57,002 nt of DNA from NCBI GenBank assembly GCA_964436125.1, contig CAYTBT010000018.1:1-57002 (forward strand). Direction: 5' to 3'. Shown here piece after piece: positions 8,501-17,916 of this stretch; positions within the stretch are counted from its first letter, which is position 1, and each line of letters begins with the position of its first letter. A program made the position numbers and the translations under genes. The notes beneath the pieces were generated by a model, which saw only the letters and a list, made by a program, of their open reading frames with translations, made no database searches and had not been told where the DNA came from. This stretch comes from CAYRFF01 sp964436125. GTDB lineage: Bacteria; Bacteroidota; Bacteroidia; Chitinophagales; Saprospiraceae.

Positions 8501-11500
8501 TTAATGATGAATCAACACTGATTTAGTAGCTAATCCATCCGCTGTTTTTAACCGGATGAAATACACACCTGAACTCAAGTGAGATACATAAATATCCTGC
8601 TCAATATCAGTTCCGGTCACATGCTTGTGATAAACAATTTCCCCGAGATTATTAACTAGCTCAATATCCATTTCTTTATCGGAGTTAGTATTAATAAGAA
8701 CGCGGAGGACATCATTCACAGGATTGGGATATGCTGTGAACTGCGTAAGTCCATCAATGGTATTAATGCTCGTCGTCACAATGCTATACGGCCCAAACTC
8801 TTTAACACATCCATGTGCATCTGTTACTTCAAGTGAATAATCACCATCTGCCAATCCACTGATGTCTTCTGTCGTAGCGCCATTGCTCCATAGATAAGAA
8901 TATGGATTCGTGCCACCTACCACAGTTAAAGAAATCGAGCTATTGCCGGCACTCTCAAGGACTTCCAGGTCTTCAACATCAAGTTCATCAGGCTGTGTAA
9001 CCTGAATATCATCAAATGCTCTTTCACATCCATGGCTATCTGTTATTGTCACCATATATTCTCCTGCAGGAACATTAACAAGTACCGTATCTACAGAACC
9101 ATTGCTCCATGCATAACTATACGGTGCAGTACCTCCGAAAACCTCTGCGGAAACAAGTCCATCATTACTTTCATAGCAACTCACATCCGTAACTGTTGCC
9201 GTTAAGCTAAGTTGTTCCGGTTGATTTACATAAATACTATCAAATACCCTCTCGCAGCCATGGCTGTCTGTTATCGTAACAATATACTCACCTGATTCCA
9301 CATCGATTAAAATAGAATCCGTAGAGCCGTTATTCCATAGATAACTATATGGTGCTGTCCCACCGCCGACATCTGTCGTCACAAGGCCATCACTACCACC
9401 ATAACAAGTCACATCAGTAACTCCGGAAGTCAAATTAAGTTGTGCAGGTTCAATGACCGTGTAATGCTGTGTGGTGGAAATGCCACTTGGGCTAGTAATT
9501 ACTACAGAATATTCCCCCGCAGATAAACCTTCAACATCCTTGGTAGTCATGCCATTGCTCCACTCATAAGTGTAGCCGGCTGAGCCACCTTGAATTGTAA
9601 GATGTATCTCTCCGTCATTGCCGCCGTAACAATTAACGTTAATAACTTGTGCTGAAACGACAATTTGATGTTTGGTGACAGCTATGCTTTTACACACTTT
9701 ATCTGTTCCACATTCATTTTCAATTGTCAAGCATACTTCGTAGGTATTATCACTCGCATACGTGTGCGTAGGATTTGCCTTGGTGGATGTTGATCCATCA
9801 CCGAAGTCCCATAAATATGCTTGTGGATCTCCTTGGGCATCTTCCTTAAACTCAACAGTCAGACCATCGACATTCTGCGTATATCCAGCAACCGGTGTAT
9901 TAATATACTCGATTACCTCAACGGTATCAACCGCACTACAACCTGTAGCAGTATTATGAATATTCAAGTAGTACGTACCCGGTGCATCTACTGACACACT
10001 AGACGCATGCACATCGCCTACAATATTTCCTGTAACAGTACTCCAGGTATATTGAAAATCCGGGCCAGAATCAGATCCATTGCTTGTAATACGGACACTA
10101 GTCTTATTACAGGTCAATGTATCCGGTAATTGTAATTTAATAACCGGTGCATCTGTATTATTGGCAACAATTACTTTCTCGCTTACGGAGCAGCCATTTG
10201 CCGTGTTTTCAACGACAAATTTATATGTACCTGCAGCAGTAACCGTTGCAGTATAAGTATCACTTATCACATTTCCTGCAGGACCATACCAGTGGACTAC
10301 AATGTCAGCTCCGGAGTCAGACCCTGTACCATCAAGTGTAACTTCACCGGAATTACAGGTAATGTTTCCCGATGAACTTGTCTCAATATGAGGTAAGCTT
10401 TTATCTGCCGTTACAGCCGTCATAGAAGATGCAGAACAACCTGAAGTGGTATTTGTTACTTCAAGTTTATAATCTCCTATGGCATCAACAGTAGGTTTAA
10501 GCGTAGTCGCACCGGACACAATATGTCCATTACTTGTCGTCCATTGATATGAAAACTCACTTCCGGAACTTGAACCTGAGCCATCCAGGGTAATTTGCGT
10601 AACATTACATTTCAATTTCTTATCTGCTCCAGCGTCTGCAACCGGTACATTGCTTGCAGGTATAACGCTTATCGTCGCTGAGCGTGAGCAGTCCGTATTG
10701 GCATCCGTTATAGTTAATGTATAAGTTCCCGACTTTCCTATTTCAACTATCAATGAATTCTCTCCGGAAACAATTTCACCATCTTGTGTTGACCAGACGA
10801 AGAAGAAACCCGGATCGTCTGAAGATTGTGATGCATCGATGAACATCGTAGAACCATCACAAGGCATTTCAAGTGGTCCTTGCGGCAATATAACCGTCGG
10901 TGGTGCGATTTCATCGACAAAAATGGATTGTTCTGCAGTACAGCCATGATCATCAGTTACCGTTACTGTATAAGTGCCTGATGAAAGACCTGAAAAATGC
11001 TTGGAGCCCTGTGGTCCATTACCGATATCATAGGTGTAAGGAGATACGCCACCAGTTGCATAGACATCAATCTGACCATCATTATTCTCACAGATAACCG
11101 GAATACTTTGATGGTCCAGAACAAGTGCCGGAGGTTCAGTAATACTTTCCGTAAATGTCTTGCTACATCCATTGGCATCAGTAACCGTGACGGTATAACT
11201 GCCACCGGATAAGTTCTGAATAAGCGGACCTGTATCACCATTGTCCCATGCATAGGTGTACCCCGCTGTACCGCCATTGGCGGCTACTTCGATGCTTCCG
11301 TCTGCGGCACCGTTACAATTCACATCCACTTTATTGACCAGGTGTACGCTTACAGGACTGCTCGGTCCGTGAACGGTAGCTGAAGCAGTTACTTGAACGC
11401 CCATACTTTCTGTCGCCGTTACAGAATAGGTTCCCGGTGCCACACCAGATAAGTCTTCCGTTGTTTCACCATTGCTCCATGTGTATTGTATCGGCGTGCT

Positions 11501-12130
11501 TCCGCCAGTTAATTCCAGATCAACCGTACCATTATTTGACTCAAAGCAAGGTACTGTGCTTCCCGTTATACTCTCCAATTCAAATGAACATGAATTAATA
11601 TATTTCGCCAGGACACTTTTCGGTACCTGACCCGCCTCGTATATTGTTCTGCTGGGGCAGATAACATAAATTGTAGGATAATAGGCAATCTGATAATCGG
11701 ATGGAAAAGATGGTCCATTGCTCGAGGTAATATTGATAATCGGATAAGGAACCCCGGCTTTCCAGTTTCCTTGCGTGTTGCCATTACAGTTTGTCGGTCC
11801 GTATATGCAAGCTTCATTTGTTGACATATCCGCTTCTATCCCGAAGACTCGGACATCATTGGTCCCTCCGGGGCCATATTCATTGTAGAGATCCCGAAAG
11901 GCATGCGTCTGATGGTAAGCCCAGCACGGCCCACACCATGTCGCAAATACATCGATGTACACCGTATATCCATTATCAAGGATATCGTACAATTGATGCG
12001 TATTTCCACTTAAATCCGTCAGTGTCCAATTAGGCGCTGTAGAGCCGTCAGGCAACTGTGCATTTGTCGTAAGGTGGTTTCCTATAAGGAATAAAAAAGT
12101 AAAACTAAGTAGTAGTAAAATTCGTTTCAT
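8501..12130 (-). CDS. Secreted thioredoxin-like/SprB-repeat/PKD protein with T9SS type A domain
   Basis: The ATG at 12130 is preferred over an in-frame start 36 bases upstream because it puts the signal peptide (1-25, MKRILLLLSF...TNAQ) at the N-terminus, giving 1209 residues. Residues 30-185 form a TlpA-like thioredoxin domain with a WCGPC active site at 65-69. Then follow SprB units, several Cys-paired Ig/PKD-like units (SSGSEFSYQWTTSNG type), a classic PKD domain (YLWDFGDGS), four closely similar SprB units, and a type A T9SS sorting domain (AYPNPVNDVLRV). A redox-active head on a long repeat stalk is unusual; it could act in disulfide handling at the surface or be a structural remnant. 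A terminator follows at 8440-8472. Confidence 0.9.
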   Translation of the reverse strand: MKRILLLLSFTFLFLIGNHLTTNAQLPDGSTAPNWTLTDLSGNTHQLYDILDNGYTVYIDVFATWCGPCWAYHQTHAFRDLYNEYGPGGTNDVRVFGIEADMSTNEACIYGPTNCNGNTQGNWKAGVPYPIINITSSNGPSFPSDYQIAYYPTIYVICPSRTIYEAGQVPKSVLAKYINSCSFELESITGSTVPCFESNNGTVDLELTGGSTPIQYTWSNGETTEDLSGVAPGTYSVTATESMGVQVTASATVHGPSSPVSVHLVNKVDVNCNGAADGSIEVAANGGTAGYTYAWDNGDTGPLIQNLSGGSYTVTVTDANGCSKTFTESITEPPALVLDHQSIPVICENNDGQIDVYATGGVSPYTYDIGNGPQGSKHFSGLSSGTYTVTVTDDHGCTAEQSIFVDEIAPPTVILPQGPLEMPCDGSTMFIDASQSSDDPGFFFVWSTQDGEIVSGENSLIVEIGKSGTYTLTITDANTDCSRSATISVIPASNVPVADAGADKKLKCNVTQITLDGSGSSSGSEFSYQWTTSNGHIVSGATTLKPTVDAIGDYKLEVTNTTSGCSASSMTAVTADKSLPHIETSSSGNITCNSGEVTLDGTGSDSGADIVVHWYGPAGNVISDTYTATVTAAGTYKFVVENTANGCSVSEKVIVANNTDAPVIKLQLPDTLTCNKTSVRITSNGSDSGPDFQYTWSTVTGNIVGDVHASSVSVDAPGTYYLNIHNTATGCSAVDTVEVIEYINTPVAGYTQNVDGLTVEFKEDAQGDPQAYLWDFGDGSTSTKANPTHTYASDNTYEVCLTIENECGTDKVCKSIAVTKHQIVVSAQVINVNCYGGNDGEIHLTIQGGSAGYTYEWSNGMTTKDVEGLSAGEYSVVITSPSGISTTQHYTVIEPAQLNLTSGVTDVTCYGGSDGLVTTDVGGGTAPYSYLWNNGSTDSILIDVESGEYIVTITDSHGCERVFDSIYVNQPEQLSLTATVTDVSCYESNDGLVSAEVFGGTAPYSYAWSNGSVDTVLVNVPAGEYMVTITDSHGCERAFDDIQVTQPDELDVEDLEVLESAGNSSISLTVVGGTNPYSYLWSNGATTEDISGLADGDYSLEVTDAHGCVKEFGPYSIVTTSINTIDGLTQFTAYPNPVNDVLRVLINTNSDKEMDIELVNNLGEIVYHKHVTGTDIEQDIYVSHLSSGVYFIRLKTADGLATKSVLIHH

Positions 12131-12277
12131 AAGGCATATTTTATTATTTGCACCTAATGTAAACAAACTTTACAATAATCACAAATCAGACCATTTTTTA
12201 ATGCAATAAAAGTTGATTATTCCATAAAAGCATTGAAAAAATAGGCGATTCTTTAAGAAGTAAACATATTATTCCCT

Positions 12278-13627
12278 TCAAAAAGGGAAGCCGCCTTTTC
12301 CACCGCCCATCTGATTCATAAGAGCTCCCATCCCCTTGGATTTACTCATGGAATGCATCATTTTCCTCATCTGGTGAAATTGCTTGATAAATCTATTTAC
12401 CTCATGCATATTATGCCCGGATCCTTTGGCTATACGACGTTTACGACTCATGTTCAAGGCTTTGGGATTGGCGCGTTCATAGGGCGTCATAGACTGAATC
12501 ATCGACTCTACACTATCAAATGCCGAGTCATCGATATCCAGGTTCTTGGTCAATTTACCCATCCCCGGGATCATACTCATAAGCCCTTTCAGATCTCCCA
12601 TCTTCCTGATCTGGTTGAGTTGCACAAGAAAGTCATCGAAGTCAAACTTATTTTTCTTAATCTTTTTCTCAAGCTTCTTAGCTTCCTTTTCATCAAATTG
12701 TTCCTGCGCTTTCTCTACGAAGGATACAATATCACCCATTCCCAGGATACGTTGAGCCATCCTATCCGGATGAAACACATCCAATGTATCCATTTTCTCC
12801 CCTTGAGAAATAAACTTAATCGGTTTGCCGACCGTATATTTGATTGACAAAGCCGCACCACCACGCGTATCACCATCGAGCTTGGTCAATACAACGCCAT
12901 CGTAGTTAATTTTGTCATTAAAAGCGGCTGCTGTATTTACTGCATCTTGTCCTGTCATGGAATCAACGACAAATAAGGTTTCAGACGGATTCAATGAAGT
13001 TTTTAAGTCGCTGATTTCCTCCATCATCACCTCATCTATTGAGGTACGTCCGGCGGTATCCACGATAACGACATCAATCTTATTTTCGCGTGCGTATTGG
13101 ATTGCATTCTGAGCTATTTCTACAGCGTTTTTATTGCCCGGTTCTTTATATATATCAACACCTACTTGATCCGCAATTACCGTCAATTGATCGATTGCAG
13201 CCGGCCGATACACGTCGCAGGCTACGAGAAGCGGCTTCTTTCTCTTGGTATTTTTCAAGCGATAAGCTAGCTTGCCGGAGAAAGTAGTCTTACCCGATCC
13301 TTGTAAACCGGCAACAAGAACAATGCCCGGATTCCCGGAAATATCTATCTCGGCTGAATCCCCGCCCATCAACTCTACGAGCTCATCCTGGACGATTTTC
13401 ACCATCAATTCACCCGGCTTCACCTTGCTTAATTTATTCTTCTCTCCGAGAGCTTTTTCCTTTACTGTAGCCGTGAACTCTTTTGCAATCTTATAATTCA
13501 CATCGGCCGCAACAAGTGCACGACGTATCTCCTTAATGGACTTTGCTATATTAACCTCAGTCAGCTTCGCTTCCCCTTTCAGGCTTTTAAACGCACCTTC
13601 CAACCTTTCATTAAGACTTTCAAACAT
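12278..13627 (-). CDS. ffh: Signal recognition particle GTPase Ffh
   Basis: The 449-residue protein is full length for the family and co-translationally targets membrane proteins with SRP RNA and FtsY. The N domain (1-100) is followed by the NG GTPase with G1 GLQGSGKTT (107-115), DTAGR (190-194) and TKLDGDTRGGA (from 248). The C-terminal M domain is rich in Met (MIPGMGKL, QFHQMRKMMHSMSKSKGMG) and ends with a Gly-rich GGGKGGFPF tail. It stands alone, with its own promoter at 13659-13689. No 4.5S-type SRP RNA was recognised nearby. Confidence 0.97.
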   Translation of the reverse strand: MFESLNERLEGAFKSLKGEAKLTEVNIAKSIKEIRRALVAADVNYKIAKEFTATVKEKALGEKNKLSKVKPGELMVKIVQDELVELMGGDSAEIDISGNPGIVLVAGLQGSGKTTFSGKLAYRLKNTKRKKPLLVACDVYRPAAIDQLTVIADQVGVDIYKEPGNKNAVEIAQNAIQYARENKIDVVIVDTAGRTSIDEVMMEEISDLKTSLNPSETLFVVDSMTGQDAVNTAAAFNDKINYDGVVLTKLDGDTRGGAALSIKYTVGKPIKFISQGEKMDTLDVFHPDRMAQRILGMGDIVSFVEKAQEQFDEKEAKKLEKKIKKNKFDFDDFLVQLNQIRKMGDLKGLMSMIPGMGKLTKNLDIDDSAFDSVESMIQSMTPYERANPKALNMSRKRRIAKGSGHNMHEVNRFIKQFHQMRKMMHSMSKSKGMGALMNQMGGGKGGFPF

Positions 13628-13658
13628 ATCGATTTCTTCCTTCTAGTTTATTGAGCCT

Positions 13659-13689
13659 CAAAGATACTTATTTTCAAGCTTTCGCTCAA
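13659..13689 (-). promoter_or_regulatory. Promoter of ffh
   Basis: On the minus strand a TTG (13689-13687) and a perfect TAnnTTTG box, TATCTTTG (13666-13659), are 20 bases apart. The box ends 32 bases before the ffh start codon. A copy of TTTGCGNAAGC (13727-13737) lies about 40 bases further upstream. Confidence 0.6.
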
Positions 13690-13899
13690 ATTATCCTCTC
13701 CTCTCTTTCATTATTCAATCCTATTAGCTTACGCAAATGCCTGAATCCTCTGATTCTATTGCTCCTAGCTGATTCTCCCCGACTGTTATATCAATCATCC
13801 TGGATTCTTTCCACAGCTTATTCTCACGAATCAATGAATTACCATTTCTCTATAAGCAATAATATGTCCTCTCCTATTTCTTCAATGAAGCATATAGGC

Positions 13900-14337
13900 C
13901 TACATAAAATCACCCTTTGACAACCAATTGAGTCTCAGCGCTTCATTAAGTCTTGCGTCAACAAATGCATTCTGCTCGTATTTCCTCGCATATTCCATGC
14001 ACCGCTCAGGAGATTCATTGACAAGAACAAGTCCCCTTTCTGCTTCCCACATACCGGATGGATCAATACCTCTGCTGAAGTAAAATTGTCCTTCTTCAGC
14101 TTGTACTTCTTGCATAAATTGATGAAGCCTGCTTATATTTTCTGCTTTGGAAAGTTGTTTACTTCCGGGATTATAAGGCGTTATGATAGCATAATACAGA
14201 ATACTATGCCGCATACAGAAATTATTCCAGCTCTGATTGAGCTTGTTCCACCGTAAACTATAGCTTGGTTCATCTATAACATAGATAGTCTTTTTATAGG
14301 CTTCATCGAGTTCCTTGTCATATTCTATTGCATCCAT
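13900..14337 (-). CDS. DUF3293 family protein
   Basis: A 145-residue soluble protein of the kind seen in DUF3293: a central AIITPYNPGSKQLSKAEN segment, followed by GQFYFSRGIDPSGMWEAERG and a C-terminal YARKYEQNAFV stretch. The family has no established function. There is no signal peptide or membrane segment. It sits between divergent yidC and co-oriented ffh, with 272 bases to ffh, so it is probably monocistronic. Family assignment is from memory of the motif pattern. Confidence 0.75.
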   Translation of the reverse strand: MDAIEYDKELDEAYKKTIYVIDEPSYSLRWNKLNQSWNNFCMRHSILYYAIITPYNPGSKQLSKAENISRLHQFMQEVQAEEGQFYFSRGIDPSGMWEAERGLVLVNESPERCMEYARKYEQNAFVDARLNEALRLNWLSKGDFM

Positions 14338-14697
14338 ATCAGCGACTTATAATTTCTCTCTTCTTTACCCAATAAGTTGATTAAAAAATAATAAAACTGC
14401 AGCATTTGGCTCCATGCTATCGAGCCCTGAAAGATAGGATTATCACCGATAATTTCAAAGCATGCATCATCAGACAATACCTAAACTGCTAGCATTTTCC
14501 CCTATATTTTTACTCGACAGCATATCTTATAGTCAGTCTCCTCCGGCCTCGCGATTCTTCCCGTAATTCTGGCTACAATACACAGAAAGCAGTAAATCTA
14601 TAGAGAAAGTAAAGGGATAGGAACGCCGGGAACAAGCATTCGTCGTACAATATAGGATTTCTAGCAAATTATTCCTTAAAAGAAGCTGACAAAATTG
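14338..14697. other. Intergenic region before yidC
   Basis: About 430 bases separate the divergent DUF3293 gene and yidC. I see no conserved gene or RNA in it; short ORFs lack family features. The only recognisable signal is the promoter box at its right end. Confidence 0.6.
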
Positions 14698-14705
14698 TAC
14701 ATTTG
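14698..14705 (+). promoter_or_regulatory. Candidate -7 promoter box of yidC
   Basis: TACATTTG fits the TAnnTTTG consensus and lies 62 bases before the chosen ATG. A clear -33 TTG is not visible. Confidence 0.4.
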
Positions 14706-14767
14706 CGCTTGAATTCACAACAGGTGCTCGACACTCATTCTGGAAGTATAAAATAGTAGTGGATTAT

Positions 14768-16627
14768 ATGGATACAAAATCACTGATAGGATTTATCATA
14801 ATATTTGCCTTGCTGTATGTATGGATTACCAATACTGCTCCCAGCCAAGAAGAACTGGCTGAACAGCAGAGGGTAAAGGATTCCATAGCAGCCGCACAGG
14901 CAGATTTAAATACCGAGGCGGACAGTCTGGCACCTAGTACCATAGGAATCAGCGATTCACTGTCGAGTGATTCGTCATTTGCGGAAGCAAATTCCATACA
15001 ATCCGACATTCCGGAAAAGACATTTACGCTAGAGAACGACAAATTAAAAATCACCTTTTCCAACAAAGGTGGCCGTATCACCGGAGTGCGATTAAAAGGT
15101 TATCAAGCAGTCGAGGCAGGGAAAGGAGATGCAGGTGTGAAGTCCCCATTGTATTTAATGCGCGACACGCGGAACAAGTGGAACTACATCATCCCACAAG
15201 GACCGGGAAAAAGCCCTGTAAGGACCTCACAATTAACGTTTAAAGCTGAGCAAGACGGTCAGAGGATTAAATTCACCGCTGCATTACCCAATGGAGGAAC
15301 ATTTGCACAGGTTTACGACTTATCGGATGCTTATTTACTTGATTACGATATACAATTTACCGATGCCGGTGGCTTAAGCAGAGGGAATACCGTTCAATTT
15401 CTCTGGCAGAACTACCTTCCATCTCTAGAGAAGAGTAGATCGTATGAAAAGTATTATACGACGATATACTATAAGGAAAATGAAGAAGATCCGACCTATT
15501 TATCTGCAAGCAGATCAGATGAGCAATCGCTGAAATCACCGATTAAATGGTTCAGTTTTTCCAATCAGTTTTTCAATTCCACCTTAATCGGCGAGTCGTC
15601 TTTCCCCAGCTCAGAATTTACTGTAGAGCCGGCTCCTGAGGGAGATTCCAGCCTTGTATATGCCACTGCTGAGGTAAGTTTCAAAATTGAGAATCCGGCT
15701 TCGGAGAGATTTGACATGCAATTGTATGTCGGCCCCAATGATTTTGACCGCTTAACAACATTGGGCAATGATATATCTGATATTGTGCCATTTGGATGGA
15801 GTATTTTCGGTACGATTAACCGCTGGGTAATCAGGCCTTTATTCAATTTCCTTTACGGTCTTGTGGGAAATATGGGACTTGCCATAATTATTCTTACCGT
15901 ATTTGTAAAATTGTGTCTTTACCCATTGACCTATAAGATGCTGAAGTCTCAGACGATGATGGCAGGTTTAAAGCCACAGATACAGAAAATAAAAGATAAG
16001 TTTAAGGATGACCAGCAAGCTACACAGATGGAGACGATGAAACTCTATCGAGAATATGGAGTCAGTCCGCTGGGAGGGTGCCTGCCGATGGTGATACAGA
16101 TGCCGATATGGTTTGCTTTATATCGATTTTTCCCAGCTTCGATAGAATTCCGGCAAGCTAGCTTCCTCTGGGCCAATGACCTCTCCTCTTACGATGTCTT
16201 TTTCCAGTTGCCCTTCCACATACCATTCTACGGATCGCACGTGAGTTTATTTACCTTGTTATGGGCTCTCTCATTATTGGGTTATACGCATTATAATATG
16301 AAGTTGAATCCGGCAATGAATGGAGCGGCAGCAGGTGCCGGCGGAGCCAATATGAAATTAATGCGTTACATGCAATACCTCATGCCGGTGATGTTCCTCT
16401 TTTTCTTGAATAGTTATGCGGCGGGATTAACTTGTTATCTCCTCTTCTCCAATCTGACAAATATCACACAGACTGTTGTCACCAAGGAGTTTATACTCCA
16501 CGATGATAAGATTCAGAAAAAACTTGCCAGAAATAAAGAAAAGAAGAAAAACAAGCCCAAGAGCAAGTGGCAACAACGTCTAGAAGATGTAATGAAAGAA
16601 CAGCAAGATAAGCGCAACAAAAATTGA
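14768..16627 (+). CDS. yidC: Membrane protein insertase YidC
   Basis: YidC inserts and folds inner-membrane proteins, alone or with SecYEG. The ATG at 14768 is chosen over a GTG nine bases upstream because it gives the usual MDTKSLIGFIIIFALLYVW first membrane segment. A long periplasmic beta domain follows (about 30-350), then the conserved membrane core (from about 365, GLVGNMGLAIIILTV) with the hydrophilic-groove helices and the PLGGCLPMVIQMPIWFALYRF segment. The tail is highly basic (KKKNKPKSKWQQR), as in ribosome-contacting YidC. The length (619) is normal for Bacteroidota. A TTTGCGNAAGC copy lies within the gene at 14978-14988. Confidence 0.97.
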   Translation: MDTKSLIGFIIIFALLYVWITNTAPSQEELAEQQRVKDSIAAAQADLNTEADSLAPSTIGISDSLSSDSSFAEANSIQSDIPEKTFTLENDKLKITFSNKGGRITGVRLKGYQAVEAGKGDAGVKSPLYLMRDTRNKWNYIIPQGPGKSPVRTSQLTFKAEQDGQRIKFTAALPNGGTFAQVYDLSDAYLLDYDIQFTDAGGLSRGNTVQFLWQNYLPSLEKSRSYEKYYTTIYYKENEEDPTYLSASRSDEQSLKSPIKWFSFSNQFFNSTLIGESSFPSSEFTVEPAPEGDSSLVYATAEVSFKIENPASERFDMQLYVGPNDFDRLTTLGNDISDIVPFGWSIFGTINRWVIRPLFNFLYGLVGNMGLAIIILTVFVKLCLYPLTYKMLKSQTMMAGLKPQIQKIKDKFKDDQQATQMETMKLYREYGVSPLGGCLPMVIQMPIWFALYRFFPASIEFRQASFLWANDLSSYDVFFQLPFHIPFYGSHVSLFTLLWALSLLGYTHYNMKLNPAMNGAAAGAGGANMKLMRYMQYLMPVMFLFFLNSYAAGLTCYLLFSNLTNITQTVVTKEFILHDDKIQKKLARNKEKKKNKPKSKWQQRLEDVMKEQQDKRNKN

Positions 16628-16702
16628 TTCACTATAAGGACTAGAAACTACGGAACACAATTTACTCCATGGAATTTTCAATATAGGTCTTAAATTGCGC
16701 AC

Positions 16703-17746
16703 ATGGAAGAGGAAAGGAAAATAATAGGCGTGATAGGGTCAGGCTCATTTGGGACGACCATTGCACGTTTATTAAGCATACATAATAAAGTTCTCCTCTA
16801 TGCTAGACGTGAAGAAGTACGCAATGAAATAAACACGCATCATCGCAATCGCGGAATTGAATTGAGTGCATCGATCGTATCCACGTCAGACATTGATGAA
16901 CTATGCCGGACATGTACACTGATATTTTTGGCGGTGCCCTCACGTTCATTTGCTTCAATGATCCATGATTTCAAGGGCGCATTCCGACCGGAACATATCC
17001 TCGTTCATTGCACCAAGGGATTTGACCTGAAGGGCGTAAAGGAAGTAGACCTAGCCCACACCCAGATCTCTCGAGAAAATATCCGCACTATGAGTGAAGT
17101 CATCACGGAAGATACTATCGTGCGTCGTGTCGGCTGCCTTGCCGGCCCCAATCTTGCAAAAGAAATCATCGATGGCCATCCTACCGCCACCGTTGTCGCC
17201 AGCAAGTATGATGAGGTCATTAAATTAAGCCAAGACGCGCTCGACAGCAATAAATTCTTTGTCTTCGGTTCCCATGATATCATAGGTGCTGAAATCGCCG
17301 GTGCATTAAAAAATATCATTGCCCTCGGTTCCGGTATACTCGGAGGTCGAGGCATGGGAAAGAATATCCAAGCTATGTTGATTACTCGTGGCTTGAGAGA
17401 AATGATCTATTTTGGCAAGGCTATGGGTGCTGATAGTCGTGCTTTCCTCGGTACAGCAGGTATCGGCGATCTTATTGCTACGGCAACCAGCGATAAAAGT
17501 AGAAACTACTCCGTGGGAATGCGCCTTGCTGCAGGTGAAAATCTTTCCGATATTATTGAATCGATGAGTGAAGTTGCAGAAGGTGTGCGTACATTGAGAA
17601 TTGCGCAACAACTAGGCAAATATTATGACATCCACGTCCCTATTACCGATATGTTATACAGAATCGTGTATGAAGGTTATAGTATCGACAAGGCCGTGCA
17701 CTTTCTTATGCGATACCCCTATGCACCTGATGTTGATTTCTTATAA
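16703..17746 (+). CDS. gpsA: NAD(P)-dependent glycerol-3-phosphate dehydrogenase
   Basis: GpsA reduces dihydroxyacetone phosphate to sn-glycerol 3-phosphate for phospholipid synthesis. The 347-residue protein has the N-terminal nucleotide-binding loop GVIGSGSFGTT (9-19), a central AGPNLAKEI substrate-domain motif and the catalytic-lysine helix GALKNIIALGSGILGG. The C-terminal helical domain (TAGIGDLIATATS) is complete. It follows yidC by 75 bases in the same direction and may be co-transcribed. Confidence 0.93.
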   Translation: MEEERKIIGVIGSGSFGTTIARLLSIHNKVLLYARREEVRNEINTHHRNRGIELSASIVSTSDIDELCRTCTLIFLAVPSRSFASMIHDFKGAFRPEHILVHCTKGFDLKGVKEVDLAHTQISRENIRTMSEVITEDTIVRRVGCLAGPNLAKEIIDGHPTATVVASKYDEVIKLSQDALDSNKFFVFGSHDIIGAEIAGALKNIIALGSGILGGRGMGKNIQAMLITRGLREMIYFGKAMGADSRAFLGTAGIGDLIATATSDKSRNYSVGMRLAAGENLSDIIESMSEVAEGVRTLRIAQQLGKYYDIHVPITDMLYRIVYEGYSIDKAVHFLMRYPYAPDVDFL

Positions 17747-17916
17747 GGCAAATAGCATATCCTCAGCAAGTCCTCGACAATTCTACTCCTTCATGAACTT
17801 TATCATAAGGATACACTTAGATTATTTATAGGATATCCTATTTTCAATCATTGGAATGATTATATTAAAGAAATCCATATACGTAAACCTATTGATCATT
17901 GCTTAAGCTATTTTTT

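Noticed and set aside
13651..13920. 89-residue plus-strand ORF between ffh and the DUF3293 gene
   Set aside because: No family features; it covers the ffh promoter and runs into the DUF3293 gene.
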